Below are positions 7,398 through 16,582 of a DNA stretch of 27,092 nt, piece after piece. The position numbers and the translations under genes were made by a program. The stretch lies in NCBI GenBank assembly GCA_039819115.1, contig JBCBST010000037.1, forward strand, positions 1 through 27,092. The letters run 5' to 3'. The stretch comes from JBCBST01 sp039819115. GTDB taxonomy: Bacteria > Bacteroidota > Rhodothermia > Balneolales > Balneolaceae. The notes beneath the pieces are model-generated. The model ran no database searches. It was not told where the DNA came from and was given only the letters and a program-made list of their open reading frames with translations. The first letter of the stretch is position 1, and every line of letters starts with the position of its first letter.

Positions 7398-8579
7398 ATG
7401 AACAAACAACTGCAAAAGCTGTTCAAGATTGCTCAAAAAGAAGAGCGACTTATTGTCGGACTGATGTCGGGAACATCGGTTGATGGTTTGGATCTGGCTC
7501 TGTGCTGGGTATACGGGCATGGAGAACACACTCAATTGGCTGTAGAACGATTTTTAACGATACCCTATCAGGAACATACGATAGCCCGTGTAAAAAATGT
7601 TCAATCCAAAGGTAATGTGAATGAACAGGAGCTTTGCGTATTGAATACCTTACTTGGTGATTTGCATGCTCAGATGGTGTTGTACAGCCTGGAGAAGTGG
7701 GGGGTGCAGCCACAGGATGTGGATTTAATAGCAAGCCATGGACAAACCATCTACCATGCACCTCAACATGTTCATCAGGAAATTGGAGTAGGACATACGA
7801 CCTTACAAATCGGAGATGGTGACCATATTGCCCAGGGAACAGGCATTATCACCATCGCAGATGTACGGCAAAAGCATACCGCGGCTGGTGGAGAAGGCGC
7901 ACCACTGGCGCCCGTTTTTGATCAGTTACTATTCCGCCATGCTGATGAACATCGTGTATTACTAAACCTTGGAGGTATTGCCAATTTTACCTGGCTGCCA
8001 TCTACCGGGTCTCAGTTAAAAGTGATGGCTACGGATACCGGGCCGGCAAACACGATCGTTAACGAAGCCATGCAACAGCTCTACGACCGGGATTATGATC
8101 ATCAAGGCGAAGTAGCCATTCAGGGTACGGTGATCATGCCATGGCTGGAAGAATTGAAAAGCCATTCCTTTTTTGCACAACCCGCGCCTAAATCTACCGG
8201 ACAGGAGCTCTTCAACCTGAAATGGGCAACATCGCTGAATTCCTATCCATCAGACGCTAAACCGGAAGATACCGTCGCCACACTCTCTGAGTTAACGGTT
8301 GAAACCGTGATGCAAACCATTCAGAAGATATTGAAAGGAGAAAAGGCAGAGATATTTGTAAGTGGAGGAGGGGTGCATAATCGGTACATGATGCAGGGCA
8401 TCACGAAAGGTTTGCCCGGTTGTACGGTCTCCTTAGTTCAGGATTTGGGTATTTCTCCCGACGCCAAAGAGGCCTGTATGATGGCTGTTTTCGCCAATGA
8501 ACTGGTAGCTGGTGAAGGATTTAAGATCGACGATTTGGATACAACGCTTCACCTGGGAAAGATTTGTCTGCCAGGATGA
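7398..8579 (+). CDS. anmK: anhydro-N-acetylmuramic acid kinase
   Basis: AnmK cleaves the 1,6-anhydro ring of anhydro-MurNAc and phosphorylates it to MurNAc-6-phosphate in cell-wall recycling. The 393-residue protein shows the family N-terminus GLMSGTSVDGLDLAL from ~residue 22 (ATP-binding), ASHGQTIYHAP and IGDGDHIAQGTGIITIADVR, then ATDTGPANTIVNEAM, and the C-terminal sugar-kinase segment FVSGGGVHNRYMMQGI. It is about 20 residues longer than E. coli AnmK, mostly from the N-terminal lead-in. The MurQ etherase that would act next is not adjacent. A strong hairpin with a T-run overlaps the stop codon, so it is probably transcribed alone. Confidence 0.95.
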   Translation: MNKQLQKLFKIAQKEERLIVGLMSGTSVDGLDLALCWVYGHGEHTQLAVERFLTIPYQEHTIARVKNVQSKGNVNEQELCVLNTLLGDLHAQMVLYSLEKWGVQPQDVDLIASHGQTIYHAPQHVHQEIGVGHTTLQIGDGDHIAQGTGIITIADVRQKHTAAGGEGAPLAPVFDQLLFRHADEHRVLLNLGGIANFTWLPSTGSQLKVMATDTGPANTIVNEAMQQLYDRDYDHQGEVAIQGTVIMPWLEELKSHSFFAQPAPKSTGQELFNLKWATSLNSYPSDAKPEDTVATLSELTVETVMQTIQKILKGEKAEIFVSGGGVHNRYMMQGITKGLPGCTVSLVQDLGISPDAKEACMMAVFANELVAGEGFKIDDLDTTLHLGKICLPG

Positions 8580-8610
8580 GCTTGCATCTTTAGGCAGAAA
8601 GTATTTTTTT
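8567..8610 (+). terminator. intrinsic terminator of anmK
   Basis: TCTGCC (8567-8572) pairs with GGCAGA (8593-8598), with an inner GATG/CATC stem, followed by AAGTA and seven T residues (8604-8610). The left arm overlaps the last anmK codons and the stop. Confidence 0.65.
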
Positions 8611-8870
8611 GTAATGGCTTATAAAAAAGGGGTTATGAATAATAGGGTTTCAGGGTAATCTTTGAAACGGAGTAAAGATACGTTCAGCTTAATTGGAGTT
8701 TATTCATAGCACCGATCCGTTGGTATGAGTCAGTATTCATATCGTGCAGGCATATACGTTATGATGATTGTATCAAGGCTCTATGTGGTAGGGTTAATTG
8801 TTGTTGGTGTAGAATCTTGAAAGATGGAATAAGCTTTTTAATAGGGATAGAAACATAAAAAACAGGGATT
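8611..8870 (+). other. intergenic region upstream of the large surface protein
   Basis: About 260 bp of AT-rich sequence between the anmK terminator and the surface-protein ATG. It holds a weak inverted repeat (GTTTCA / TGAAAC around 8647-8668) and a near-match to a TAnnTTTG box (TAATCTTTG, one base too long). I see no tRNA, riboswitch or coding frame. A promoter is expected here but I cannot place it. Confidence 0.4.
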
Positions 8871-11800
8871 ATGTACGGGAATCAACAGAATTTCATTAAA
8901 AGACTCTTTTCCTTATGTGTTGCATATGTTGGCACTACATTGCTTGTGGTGGCCCAGAATCCATCACCCCGCATAAACAGTATTTCCATTAATGGGAGGC
9001 AAATAAACAGTTCATCCACTATTTTAGAATTGGATAACCTGGATGATGGTTTTTTTATATCGGTTAATGCTACCAATACCGGTACGGGAACAGCGCCTTC
9101 TACACATAACTGGTTTACGCTTTCTTTTCCGGCGCTTGGAGATAGGTCAGACGATGACAGGGTATCGGAGGTAACTGGTCAGACAAGTGGTGGGTTGAAT
9201 CTGAATGAGTACTCCTCAGGATCGGTAATAGCCGGACAAACAGTGTCCTATTTATTTATAGAGGCAGTAGATGGGAATGGTTGGTTGGGTAATGAATCCA
9301 ATACGATGACCTTGAAGGTGTTACCCAAAGCATATGGTGCTTTTGATATCTATTATCGGCTTCAAATGGGCAACGGGGATAGTTTTAATAGCAACGATTT
9401 GTTCTTAGATCCTACATCGAGTAATGTTCAGGATGCATCAAACCAACCGGTGTATCGCATACGTGTTCAGATTGAACGCCCCTCAGTACCTGCGATATCA
9501 TTTAGTCCTGATGGATATGATTTTGGAACCCGGGAAGTAGGGGGTACACCCCTCAGTTTTACGTTTCAGGTTAAGAATACAGGAACGGCTAATCTGCAGG
9601 TGATACCATCACTTGAAGGCAGGGATGAAGATGAGTTTGATATCGTTGGAGGTCGGTCAGCGATGCTGTCTCCAGACGATATCGAGTATATAGAAGTGAA
9701 GTACGAACCGAGAAGTGCCGGGTCACATGAGGCGGAATTATGTGTTGACCATAATGCCACGAATCAGTCGGATCCGCTTTGTGTCGACTTGTCCGGGATT
9801 GGTACGTCGCCATCTAACCCATCACCCCGGATAAACAGTATTTCCATCGATGGGCAACAAATGAACAGTTCATCTACCTCTTTGGTGCTCGATAACCTGG
9901 AAGATGGGTTTTCTATATCGGTTAACGCTACCAATACCGGGACAGCTACTGCACCATCCACCCATAACTGGTTTACCTTTTCCTTTCCGGAACTCAGCGG
10001 TAACTCAGATGATAACAGGATATCAGAGGTTACCGGTCAGACGGATTCCGATCTGGATTTAATCGAGTACTCTTCGGGGTCGGTCATAGCCGGACAAACG
10101 GTATCGTATCTCTTTGTAGAGGCGGTAGATACGGATGGATGGGCGCGTAATGAATCGAATACCATGACCTTAAAAGTGCTTCCCAGAACGTATGGCACAT
10201 TTGACGTGTATTACCGGGTTCAATTGGGTAATGGGAATAGCTCAAGCGATAATGATTTATTCAAAGACCCTTCATCAAGTGACGTTCAGGATGCCTCAAA
10301 TCAACCGGTGTACCGCTTGCGCATAGAAGTCGAACGTCCCTCAGCCCCGGCAATATCATTCAGCCCGGATGGATACGATTTTGGAACCCGGGATATAGGG
10401 GGTACACCCCTGAGTTTTACGTTCCAGGTTAAGAATACCGGGACAGCACAGTTACAGGTAGTACCATCCCTTGATGGCAAAGATATAGACGAATTTGACA
10501 TTGTTGGCGGCCGCTCAGCTATACTACCACCGGGTGAAATAGAGTATGTCGAAGTAGAGTACGATCCGACCAACGCGGGGTCACATGAGGCGGAATTATG
10601 CATTGATCATAATGCCACGAACCAGTCGGCTCCCCTTTGTGTCGACTTAACCGGGATTGGACAGGTTTTTGACAGGCATGCCATCATCATCACCGTTGAT
10701 GGAATAGCTGGCTTTAAATCGGTGATTGCTGATCTTTCGCAAGTTACCAGAGAAACCAATTATATGGAAGATGCTATCCGACAGCTTGGGATCGAAAATA
10801 TTGAGATTGTCCCATACGTATGGAACGGAGATTTTTCTACCACAGATGAAGAGGTACCCAAGTTAAAAACACTGATTGAAGAGCAGTATTTGAAAGCCCT
10901 CAGAAATGACGTGAAGCTGTTCATTATTGCGCATAGCTGGGGTACTTTTTTAACCTATGCATCCCTTTTAGAATCTGAAAGCAGCATTAACCCGGATCTG
11001 GTCATTTTTTTAAGCTCTCCCATGGGAACGGAATATGTGAGAAACAGGCTACCTCTATTCCCTTTTAGCGAAGTTACATTCCTTGCGGAGGAATCTGTTA
11101 GAATAGTTGTTAATACTTGGTTTGGACGATTAGACTTAGGTAAGGTGTCTGATGATCAACTGGCCGACCGTATTATGAACTACTGGGCGTATGGGGATAT
11201 CATATCAGGCCCTATTAAGGATTTGAATCCGTATATCATTGATTACGATGTTAAAAGTGGTAGCCTGATCCGAAATATTGGATCAACAGTAGCTGTCCAT
11301 CAGGCGACCGCTTTAGGTGGAAATTCGACTCTTTCGTCCGATTTAAGGGATATGGTGAAACGGGAGTTGGTCTCAGAAATCAACTCTGACCCTGTACTGG
11401 CCCCTTTTCCTGAGTTAACGATAACTTCGCCTTTGCCAGACACGCTCATTCTTGGTAATACCTATGAACTCGCACTCAGTGCGGTGAATCGTGGTGGCCA
11501 GGCAAGTTATGGGAGCTTGGTCGCTTCATTCCCCAATATAATGAATTCTGATAGTGCATCTGTCAGTTCAGTGGTATCTATACGCGAAAGTGGTACATCA
11601 GCAGGAAAAATAAACTACTTTACCAGAGGTGATCAGCGATTAAACCACAGGTCTGATGCCTCTTTTAGTCCTGAGTATCTAACCGTTGAGAATGGATTTT
11701 TCCAGTGGGATACGAATGAAGAATTTGAGATCACTCTTCAGATTAAACCTGCGGATTTGGATTCATTCATTGTTGATATCCGGGCTAATATGGGACTCAT

Positions 11801-12191
11801 TGAGGAGGCGCGATATACTAATAGTCCCACGATAAGTAGCACATACGATCAACAGGGGTGGCCGGTTGTACGAACGAAGAGCCTGGTTATGCAATCGGTC
11901 TCCACGGAAGAGGAAGAAAATGAGATCCGGGCATTCTCCCTCCTGCAAAACTATCCGAATCCGTTTAACCCGGTTACTCAGATCACCTACCAGCTGCCCG
12001 AGGCTTCGGAGGTACAGTTATTCGTATTTGATGTTGTAGGAAGGAAGGTTGCCGAATTGGTAAATGGACGGGTTGAAGTCGGAGAACACACAATTAATTT
12101 TGATGCTTCAAACTTGTCTAGCGGTATTTATATATATCGTTTGCAGGCTGGAAAAGTTGTACAAACCAGGCGTATGACGCTCATCAAGTAG
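8871..12191 (+). CDS. secreted modular protein: duplicated beta-domain units, alpha/beta-hydrolase-like domain, T9SS sorting tail
   Basis: A 1106-residue cell-surface or secreted protein. Residues 1-~29 are a signal peptide (cleavage near VVAQ). Two homologous units follow, 31-~310 and 317-~597. Each has an unassigned beta domain (PSPRINSISI...NATNTGT...APSTHNWFT) and then an ASPM/SPD-2/Hydin-like domain (ISFSPDGYDFGT...FQVKNTGT...DEFDIVGGRSA). Residues ~600-850 resemble a lipase/PGAP1-like alpha/beta hydrolase: nucleophile elbow IIAHSWG with Ser689, candidate Asp776 (YGDIISG) and His810 (VHQAT). Residues ~855-1015 form another beta-rich region. The C-terminal ~85 residues are a type A T9SS sorting domain (LLQNYPNPFNP; GIYIYRLQAGKVVQTRRMTL). 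Export is by Sec then the type IX system, with removal of the tail expected. The substrate is unknown, and the catalytic triad is inferred by position. It stands alone between two terminators. Confidence 0.85.
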   Translation: MYGNQQNFIKRLFSLCVAYVGTTLLVVAQNPSPRINSISINGRQINSSSTILELDNLDDGFFISVNATNTGTGTAPSTHNWFTLSFPALGDRSDDDRVSEVTGQTSGGLNLNEYSSGSVIAGQTVSYLFIEAVDGNGWLGNESNTMTLKVLPKAYGAFDIYYRLQMGNGDSFNSNDLFLDPTSSNVQDASNQPVYRIRVQIERPSVPAISFSPDGYDFGTREVGGTPLSFTFQVKNTGTANLQVIPSLEGRDEDEFDIVGGRSAMLSPDDIEYIEVKYEPRSAGSHEAELCVDHNATNQSDPLCVDLSGIGTSPSNPSPRINSISIDGQQMNSSSTSLVLDNLEDGFSISVNATNTGTATAPSTHNWFTFSFPELSGNSDDNRISEVTGQTDSDLDLIEYSSGSVIAGQTVSYLFVEAVDTDGWARNESNTMTLKVLPRTYGTFDVYYRVQLGNGNSSSDNDLFKDPSSSDVQDASNQPVYRLRIEVERPSAPAISFSPDGYDFGTRDIGGTPLSFTFQVKNTGTAQLQVVPSLDGKDIDEFDIVGGRSAILPPGEIEYVEVEYDPTNAGSHEAELCIDHNATNQSAPLCVDLTGIGQVFDRHAIIITVDGIAGFKSVIADLSQVTRETNYMEDAIRQLGIENIEIVPYVWNGDFSTTDEEVPKLKTLIEEQYLKALRNDVKLFIIAHSWGTFLTYASLLESESSINPDLVIFLSSPMGTEYVRNRLPLFPFSEVTFLAEESVRIVVNTWFGRLDLGKVSDDQLADRIMNYWAYGDIISGPIKDLNPYIIDYDVKSGSLIRNIGSTVAVHQATALGGNSTLSSDLRDMVKRELVSEINSDPVLAPFPELTITSPLPDTLILGNTYELALSAVNRGGQASYGSLVASFPNIMNSDSASVSSVVSIRESGTSAGKINYFTRGDQRLNHRSDASFSPEYLTVENGFFQWDTNEEFEITLQIKPADLDSFIVDIRANMGLIEEARYTNSPTISSTYDQQGWPVVRTKSLVMQSVSTEEEENEIRAFSLLQNYPNPFNPVTQITYQLPEASEVQLFVFDVVGRKVAELVNGRVEVGEHTINFDASNLSSGIYIYRLQAGKVVQTRRMTLIK
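8961..9802 (+). repeat. first copy of an 842-bp direct repeat inside the surface-protein gene
   Basis: Starts CCATCACCCC and ends at CCGGGATTGG. It aligns without net length change to 9819-10660 (constant offset of 858 bp at both ends). Roughly four fifths of the encoded residues are identical by eye, with differences scattered throughout. Confidence 0.85.
9819..10660 (+). repeat. second copy of the 842-bp direct repeat
   Basis: Tandem partner of 8961-9802, separated by a 16-bp spacer encoding a Ser/Pro/Asn linker (TSPSN). Many changes are synonymous or conservative (I/V, D/E, K/R), suggesting an old duplication under protein-level selection. Confidence 0.85.
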
Positions 12192-12235
12192 ATCGATAAC
12201 AGTATTTTAACTACAAATAAACATCGTTTAATCAT

Positions 12236-12267
12236 AAAAAAAAGCCCGACTCATGGAGCCGGGCTTT
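12236..12267 (-). terminator. intrinsic terminator of clpC
   Basis: On the minus strand, AAAGCCCG and CGGGCTTT form an 8-bp stem, extended by GAG/CTC past a one-base mismatch, around a 3-nt loop. A run of eight T residues (A at 12236-12243 on the plus strand) follows. It lies 24 bp after the clpC stop. On the plus strand only three T residues follow, so it may weakly stop the surface-protein transcript as well. Confidence 0.85.
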
Positions 12268-12290
12268 GGTACATCGTGTGTCCGGAAACG

Positions 12291-14861
12291 TCAGGCTTTG
12301 GCCTCTTCTTCTTTAGACGAATCTTCTTCTGATTCGGAATCACTTCCTTTTTTAGATTTAACCCACTCAAACTCGAGGTCATCACGGGATTTATTCATCT
12401 TGATCTTCAGTGTAGATCCTTCTTCTGCTTTATGCTCGAGTAGCTCTTCTGCCAGCGGATCTTCGATATATTTCTGGATGGCCCGCTTAAGAGGACGAGC
12501 TCCATACTTTGGATCAAAACCTTTATCTGAGATGAATTCTTTAGCCCCTTTGGAAAGATCGAGCTGGTAGCCCAACTCTTTGATGCGGCCAAATAAATCT
12601 TCGGCAAGGATATCGATGATTTGATAAATGTCATCCTTCTCAAGTGGTCTGAAGGTGATCACATCATCAATACGGTTCAGGAATTCCGGGTTGAATACTT
12701 TCTTAAGCGCGTCCTGAATGGTGGACTTCATTTTGGCGTAATCGAACGTAGTTTCATCCGGTCCACCAAACCCAATACCTTTACCGAGGTTTCGGATATC
12801 CCGGGCACCGATATTAGAGGTCATGATGATAATGGTATTGCGGAAATCCACACGTCGGCCCAGGCTATCGGTTAATATTCCATCGTCAAGTACCTGCAAC
12901 AGAATATTAAATACGTCGGGATGAGCTTTTTCGATTTCATCCAGCAATACTACGCTATATGGCTTACGCCGAACTTTTTCCGTTAGCACACCGCCCTCTT
13001 CATATCCAACATAACCGGGAGGGGCACCTACCAACCTCGATACGGAAAACTTCTCCATATACTCGCTCATATCGATGCGAATAAGGGTGTCGTCTTTGTC
13101 GAACAGGTATCTGGCCAGCACCTTGGCCATTTCCGTTTTACCAACACCAGTTGGCCCAAGAAAAATAAAGGAACCAATCGGACGGGATGGATCTTTAAGT
13201 CCGGCTCTTGTTCGTTGAATAGCTTTGGTCAGCTTCACGATGGCTTCTTCCTGTCCGATTACTTTACCGTTCAGGCTTTCTTTCATATTAAGAAGCTTCT
13301 GGCCTTCGTTCTGGCTGATTTTATTCACAGGAACGCCGCTCATCATGGCAATTACAGAGGCTACATCTTCTTCATCCACGTCAAAGACAATATTCTCTGA
13401 TTCCTTCTCCCATTCCTGCTGGGCACCTTCCAGGTCTTCGATTAAACGTTTTTCCTTGTCCCGGAGTCTGGCCGCTTCTTCGAAGCGCTGTTTTTTTACC
13501 ATTGCGTTTTTCTCAACGCTGGTAGATTCTATTTCTTCTTCCAGGTTCAGGATATTTTGGGGTACCGTAATATTAGACAAGTGAACGCGTGCACCGGCTT
13601 CGTCGAGCGCATCAATGGCTTTGTCTGGTAAAAAATGGTCGGTTACATACCGGTCGGTCAGTTTTACACAGGCTTCAACGGCTTCATCGGTATAGCGAAC
13701 GCTATGATGAGATTCGTATTTACCTTTGATCTGGTTGAGAATAGCCACGGTTTCTTCGGCTGTAGTCGGATCAACCATGATCTTCTGAAATCGTCGTTCC
13801 AGGGCACCATCTTTTTCAATGAACTGGCGATACTCATTCAATGTGGTTGCACCGATGGCCTGAATATCGCCCCGGGCGAGTGCAGGCTTCAGCATGTTGG
13901 AAGCATCAAGCGAACCACTAGCGCCGCCGGCTCCTACAATCGTATGCAATTCATCAATAAACAGAATAACATTGTCCGTTTTTTCGAGTTCGGTCATAAC
14001 GGCCTTCATACGCTCTTCGAACTGTCCTCTGTACTTTGTGCCGGCAACAAGTGCGGCCAGGTCGAGTGCGATCACACGTTTATCAAATAGGATTCTTGAA
14101 ACCTTACGTTCTACAATACGCGCCGCTAAGCCTTCTGCTATGGCGGTTTTACCTACACCCGGTTCCCCGATGAGCACAGGGTTGTTCTTCTTTCTTCTGC
14201 TGAGTACCTGGGCAACACGTTCGATCTCTTTGTCACGGCCAATGATGGGATCCAATCGTCCTTCTTCGGCCATTGCTGTCAGATCACGGCCGAAATTATC
14301 AAGAACCGGAGTTTTTGATTTTTCCATTTTCTTCTCTCGTGCACTGCCCGAACCCGAAGAGCCTCTGCCACCACTGGCTGCGCTGGCTGCAGCAGTACGT
14401 GAATCGGAATGTTCCTCACGGGATTTGCCTGAAATAATCAGGTCCAGTTCTTCGCGCACTCCATCATAGGAAACACTGAATTGTTGTAAAATCTGCGCTG
14501 CAATGTTTTCATCATCTCTCAATAAAGAAAGGAGCAGGTGCTCAGTACCAATCGTATCGCTCTTGTACAGTTTGGCCTCTAAGTACGTAATGCGAAGTAC
14601 TTTTTCGGCTTGTTTGGTTAACGGGATATTACCTACGGTTACAGAACCTCCCGTTCCGCGAACGGTATCCTCAATCGTCTTTTTAAGCTTATTCAGGTCA
14701 CAATCAAGGTTTTTGAGTATGCGTATAGCTACGCCATCACCAAGTCGTACAATTCCAAGAATAAGATGTTCGGTGCCAATGTAATCATGTCCTAATCGAA
14801 GAGCTTCCTCACGACTAAATTGTATTACATCTCGGACTTTGCTAGAAAAATTTCCCTCCAT
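12291..14861 (-). CDS. clpC: ATP-dependent Clp protease ATP-binding subunit ClpC
   Basis: A Hsp100 unfoldase that feeds proteins to ClpP in the cytoplasm. The 856 residues show the full ClpC architecture: N-terminal Clp repeats (1-~145), a Ser/Gly-rich linker (~148-185), AAA-1 with Walker A GEPGVGKT (232-239) and Walker B VILFIDELH, a UVR-type coiled coil (~454-475, KKQRFEEAARLRDKE), AAA-2 with Walker A GPTGVGKT (569-576) and Walker B VVLLDEIEKAHPDV. The UVR segment separates ClpC from ClpA and ClpB. The loop KGIGFGG (IGF at 696-698) is the expected ClpP contact. The C-terminal tail is very acidic and Ser-rich, unlike the core. No mcsA/mcsB/ctsR neighbours of the Firmicute type are present, and no CIRCE element is seen. 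It is monocistronic, with a candidate promoter at 14920-14950 and a strong terminator. Confidence 0.97.
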   Translation of the reverse strand: MEGNFSSKVRDVIQFSREEALRLGHDYIGTEHLILGIVRLGDGVAIRILKNLDCDLNKLKKTIEDTVRGTGGSVTVGNIPLTKQAEKVLRITYLEAKLYKSDTIGTEHLLLSLLRDDENIAAQILQQFSVSYDGVREELDLIISGKSREEHSDSRTAAASAASGGRGSSGSGSAREKKMEKSKTPVLDNFGRDLTAMAEEGRLDPIIGRDKEIERVAQVLSRRKKNNPVLIGEPGVGKTAIAEGLAARIVERKVSRILFDKRVIALDLAALVAGTKYRGQFEERMKAVMTELEKTDNVILFIDELHTIVGAGGASGSLDASNMLKPALARGDIQAIGATTLNEYRQFIEKDGALERRFQKIMVDPTTAEETVAILNQIKGKYESHHSVRYTDEAVEACVKLTDRYVTDHFLPDKAIDALDEAGARVHLSNITVPQNILNLEEEIESTSVEKNAMVKKQRFEEAARLRDKEKRLIEDLEGAQQEWEKESENIVFDVDEEDVASVIAMMSGVPVNKISQNEGQKLLNMKESLNGKVIGQEEAIVKLTKAIQRTRAGLKDPSRPIGSFIFLGPTGVGKTEMAKVLARYLFDKDDTLIRIDMSEYMEKFSVSRLVGAPPGYVGYEEGGVLTEKVRRKPYSVVLLDEIEKAHPDVFNILLQVLDDGILTDSLGRRVDFRNTIIIMTSNIGARDIRNLGKGIGFGGPDETTFDYAKMKSTIQDALKKVFNPEFLNRIDDVITFRPLEKDDIYQIIDILAEDLFGRIKELGYQLDLSKGAKEFISDKGFDPKYGARPLKRAIQKYIEDPLAEELLEHKAEEGSTLKIKMNKSRDDLEFEWVKSKKGSDSESEEDSSKEEEAKA

Positions 14862-14919
14862 AAGGGCTGCCTCTTTGCTAAATGTGTTAAACTGATCTCT
14901 ATGTTGGCAAAAAACGAGC

Positions 14920-14950
14920 CAATCGTAACTTTAGTTCATCTGTTGGCCAA
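14920..14950 (-). promoter_or_regulatory. candidate Bacteroidetes-type promoter of clpC
   Basis: Reading the minus strand, TTG (14950-14948) is followed after exactly 20 bases by TACGATTG (14927-14920), one mismatch from TAnnTTTG. The predicted transcript start is ~50 nt upstream of the clpC ATG. Spacing matches the rpsT promoter in this window. Confidence 0.45.
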
Positions 14951-15055
14951 GGTAGTAGCCGACTTCAGTAAATGCAACAATCCTGAGGAACTTAATGATC
15001 CCTAATATTGGTAAAGGAATGCTCGGTTATCCGACCAAAAGAACAGGGCGGAAGC

Positions 15056-16573
15056 TTAGTATAAGGGTGTTCCGGTCATTTCATCAGGCTGGTCAAGGCC
15101 CATCATTTTGAGTAAGGTAGGTGCAACATCAGCTAAAATCCCGTTATGCAGAGCTACTTCTCCGGCATTGACCAAAATGGCAGGAACCGGTACGGTAGTG
15201 TGTGCCGTGTGCGGGCTTCCATCAGGTTTTACCATTTGGTCTGCATTACCGTGATCGGCAATAATCAAGGATCGGTAATTGTGAGCAGATGCGGTCTCAA
15301 TTACCCGCTTTAGTTGTGCGTCAACCGTTTCTACCGCTTTAATGGCAGCTTGCATATCGCCGGTATGACCGACCATGTCGGGGTTAGCGAAATTTAAAAT
15401 GGCTAAATGGTACTGCTCAGATGCGAGAGCCTCCACAAGGGCATCTCCAACTTCCGGCGCACTCATTTCCGGCTGAAGGTCGTACGTTGCCACTTTCGGG
15501 CTTGGAATAACGGTGCGACTTTCACCTTCATTAGGTATCTCAACGCCTCCGTTAAAGAAATAAGTAACGTGCGGATACTTTTCTGTCTCGGCTATTCGGA
15601 ATTGGGTTAATCCTTTTTTGCTCACCCATTCACCAAGCGTATTTACAAGATCCTGAGGTGGAAACGCCACATGTACCCACTCAAACGTCTTATCATACTG
15701 GGTAAAGGATGCGTAATGCAGATTCAGGTCTTCCGTTTCAAATTCATTGAATCCGGGCTGGCTCAGTGCACGGGTAATTTCCCGGGCTCTGTCCCCCCTG
15801 ATATTATAAAACAGTACGGTATCGCCAGAACCGATCCTGGAATCGGATTCTGAGCGCAGAACAACCGGTTTGATAAACTCATCGGTTACCTTTTCCGCAT
15901 AAGAAGCTTCAAAAGCTGCGAGTGCAGAATCGTATACCGTTCCTTTACCATGTACCAATGCATCGTATGCAAGCTGTACACGCTCCCAGCGATTGTCGCG
16001 ATCCATAGCATAATATCGTCCAATGATGGTAGCTAATGTGCCTGTTCCAATCTGTGCAGCTTTTTCCTCAAACTGTCGGGCGTATTCTTTTCCGCCTGTT
16101 GGTGAGGTGTCCCGTCCATCGGTAAACGCATGCACAAACACCTGTTCAAGTCCGTGCGATTTACAGAGCTCCAGAATGGCAAATAAGTGCTCATTATGAC
16201 TATGAACACCCCCATCTGAAAATAGACCCATTATATGTAGTCTGCCGGTTTCCTTAGCCTTACCAATAGCGTCAAGGAGCACCTGATTCTCAAAAAAGCT
16301 TTTTTCTTTGATTGCATTGTTGATGCGGGATAGTTCCTGCCATACGATTCGGCCCGCACCTATATTGAGGTGACCCACCTCTGAGTTTCCAAACTGACCG
16401 TCCGGTAATCCAACAGCTTCGCCACTTGCCAGTAGTGTTGCGGTGGGATTTTGTTCTTTTAAAGAATCAACGAATGGAGTATCTGCCAGATCGACAGCGC
16501 TCACAGAAGGATCGGCTGCAACCCCGAATCCATCTAATATTACAAGAAGAGCTTTAGATTCGAGGGCGGTCAT
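15056..16573 (-). CDS. gpmI: 2,3-bisphosphoglycerate-independent phosphoglycerate mutase
   Basis: Interconverts 3- and 2-phosphoglycerate in glycolysis and gluconeogenesis, using two Mn ions and a phosphoserine intermediate. At 505 residues it has the standard family length. The alkaline-phosphatase-fold metal site begins at LLVILDGFG (Asp14). The nucleophile is Ser64 in FGNSEVGHLNIGAGR. FSDGGVHSHNEHLFA, HAFTDGRDTSPTGG, IIGRYYAMDRDNRWERV and the C-terminal IADHGNADQM metal ligands are all present. It starts only 9 bp after the rpsT stop on the same strand, so the two are probably one transcript, and a glycolytic gene behind rpsT is not a standard pairing. No clear terminator was found downstream; only a weak TCGG-ATAA-CCGA hairpin lies near 15024-15035. 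Confidence 0.96.
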   Translation of the reverse strand: MTALESKALLVILDGFGVAADPSVSAVDLADTPFVDSLKEQNPTATLLASGEAVGLPDGQFGNSEVGHLNIGAGRIVWQELSRINNAIKEKSFFENQVLLDAIGKAKETGRLHIMGLFSDGGVHSHNEHLFAILELCKSHGLEQVFVHAFTDGRDTSPTGGKEYARQFEEKAAQIGTGTLATIIGRYYAMDRDNRWERVQLAYDALVHGKGTVYDSALAAFEASYAEKVTDEFIKPVVLRSESDSRIGSGDTVLFYNIRGDRAREITRALSQPGFNEFETEDLNLHYASFTQYDKTFEWVHVAFPPQDLVNTLGEWVSKKGLTQFRIAETEKYPHVTYFFNGGVEIPNEGESRTVIPSPKVATYDLQPEMSAPEVGDALVEALASEQYHLAILNFANPDMVGHTGDMQAAIKAVETVDAQLKRVIETASAHNYRSLIIADHGNADQMVKPDGSPHTAHTTVPVPAILVNAGEVALHNGILADVAPTLLKMMGLDQPDEMTGTPLY

Positions 16574-16582
16574 AAAAATTAT

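Noticed and set aside
8611..8870. tRNA or small RNA gene in the 260-bp gap
   Set aside because: No T-loop (GGTTCRANNCC) or cloverleaf pairing, and the inverted repeat there is only 6 bp with a 10-nt loop.
8961..10660. Insertion element or CRISPR-like repeat
   Set aside because: The repeats are long, diverged, coding and in frame, with no transposase, terminal inverted repeats or spacer periodicity.
13894..14469. 191-codon Ser-rich frame on the plus strand
   Set aside because: Wholly antisense to clpC, low-complexity Ser/Pro/Arg composition typical of a shadow frame, no start context.
14862..15055. CIRCE or CtsR-type heat-shock operator upstream of clpC
   Set aside because: No TTAGCACTC-N9-GAGTGCTAA repeat or tandem heptamer seen.
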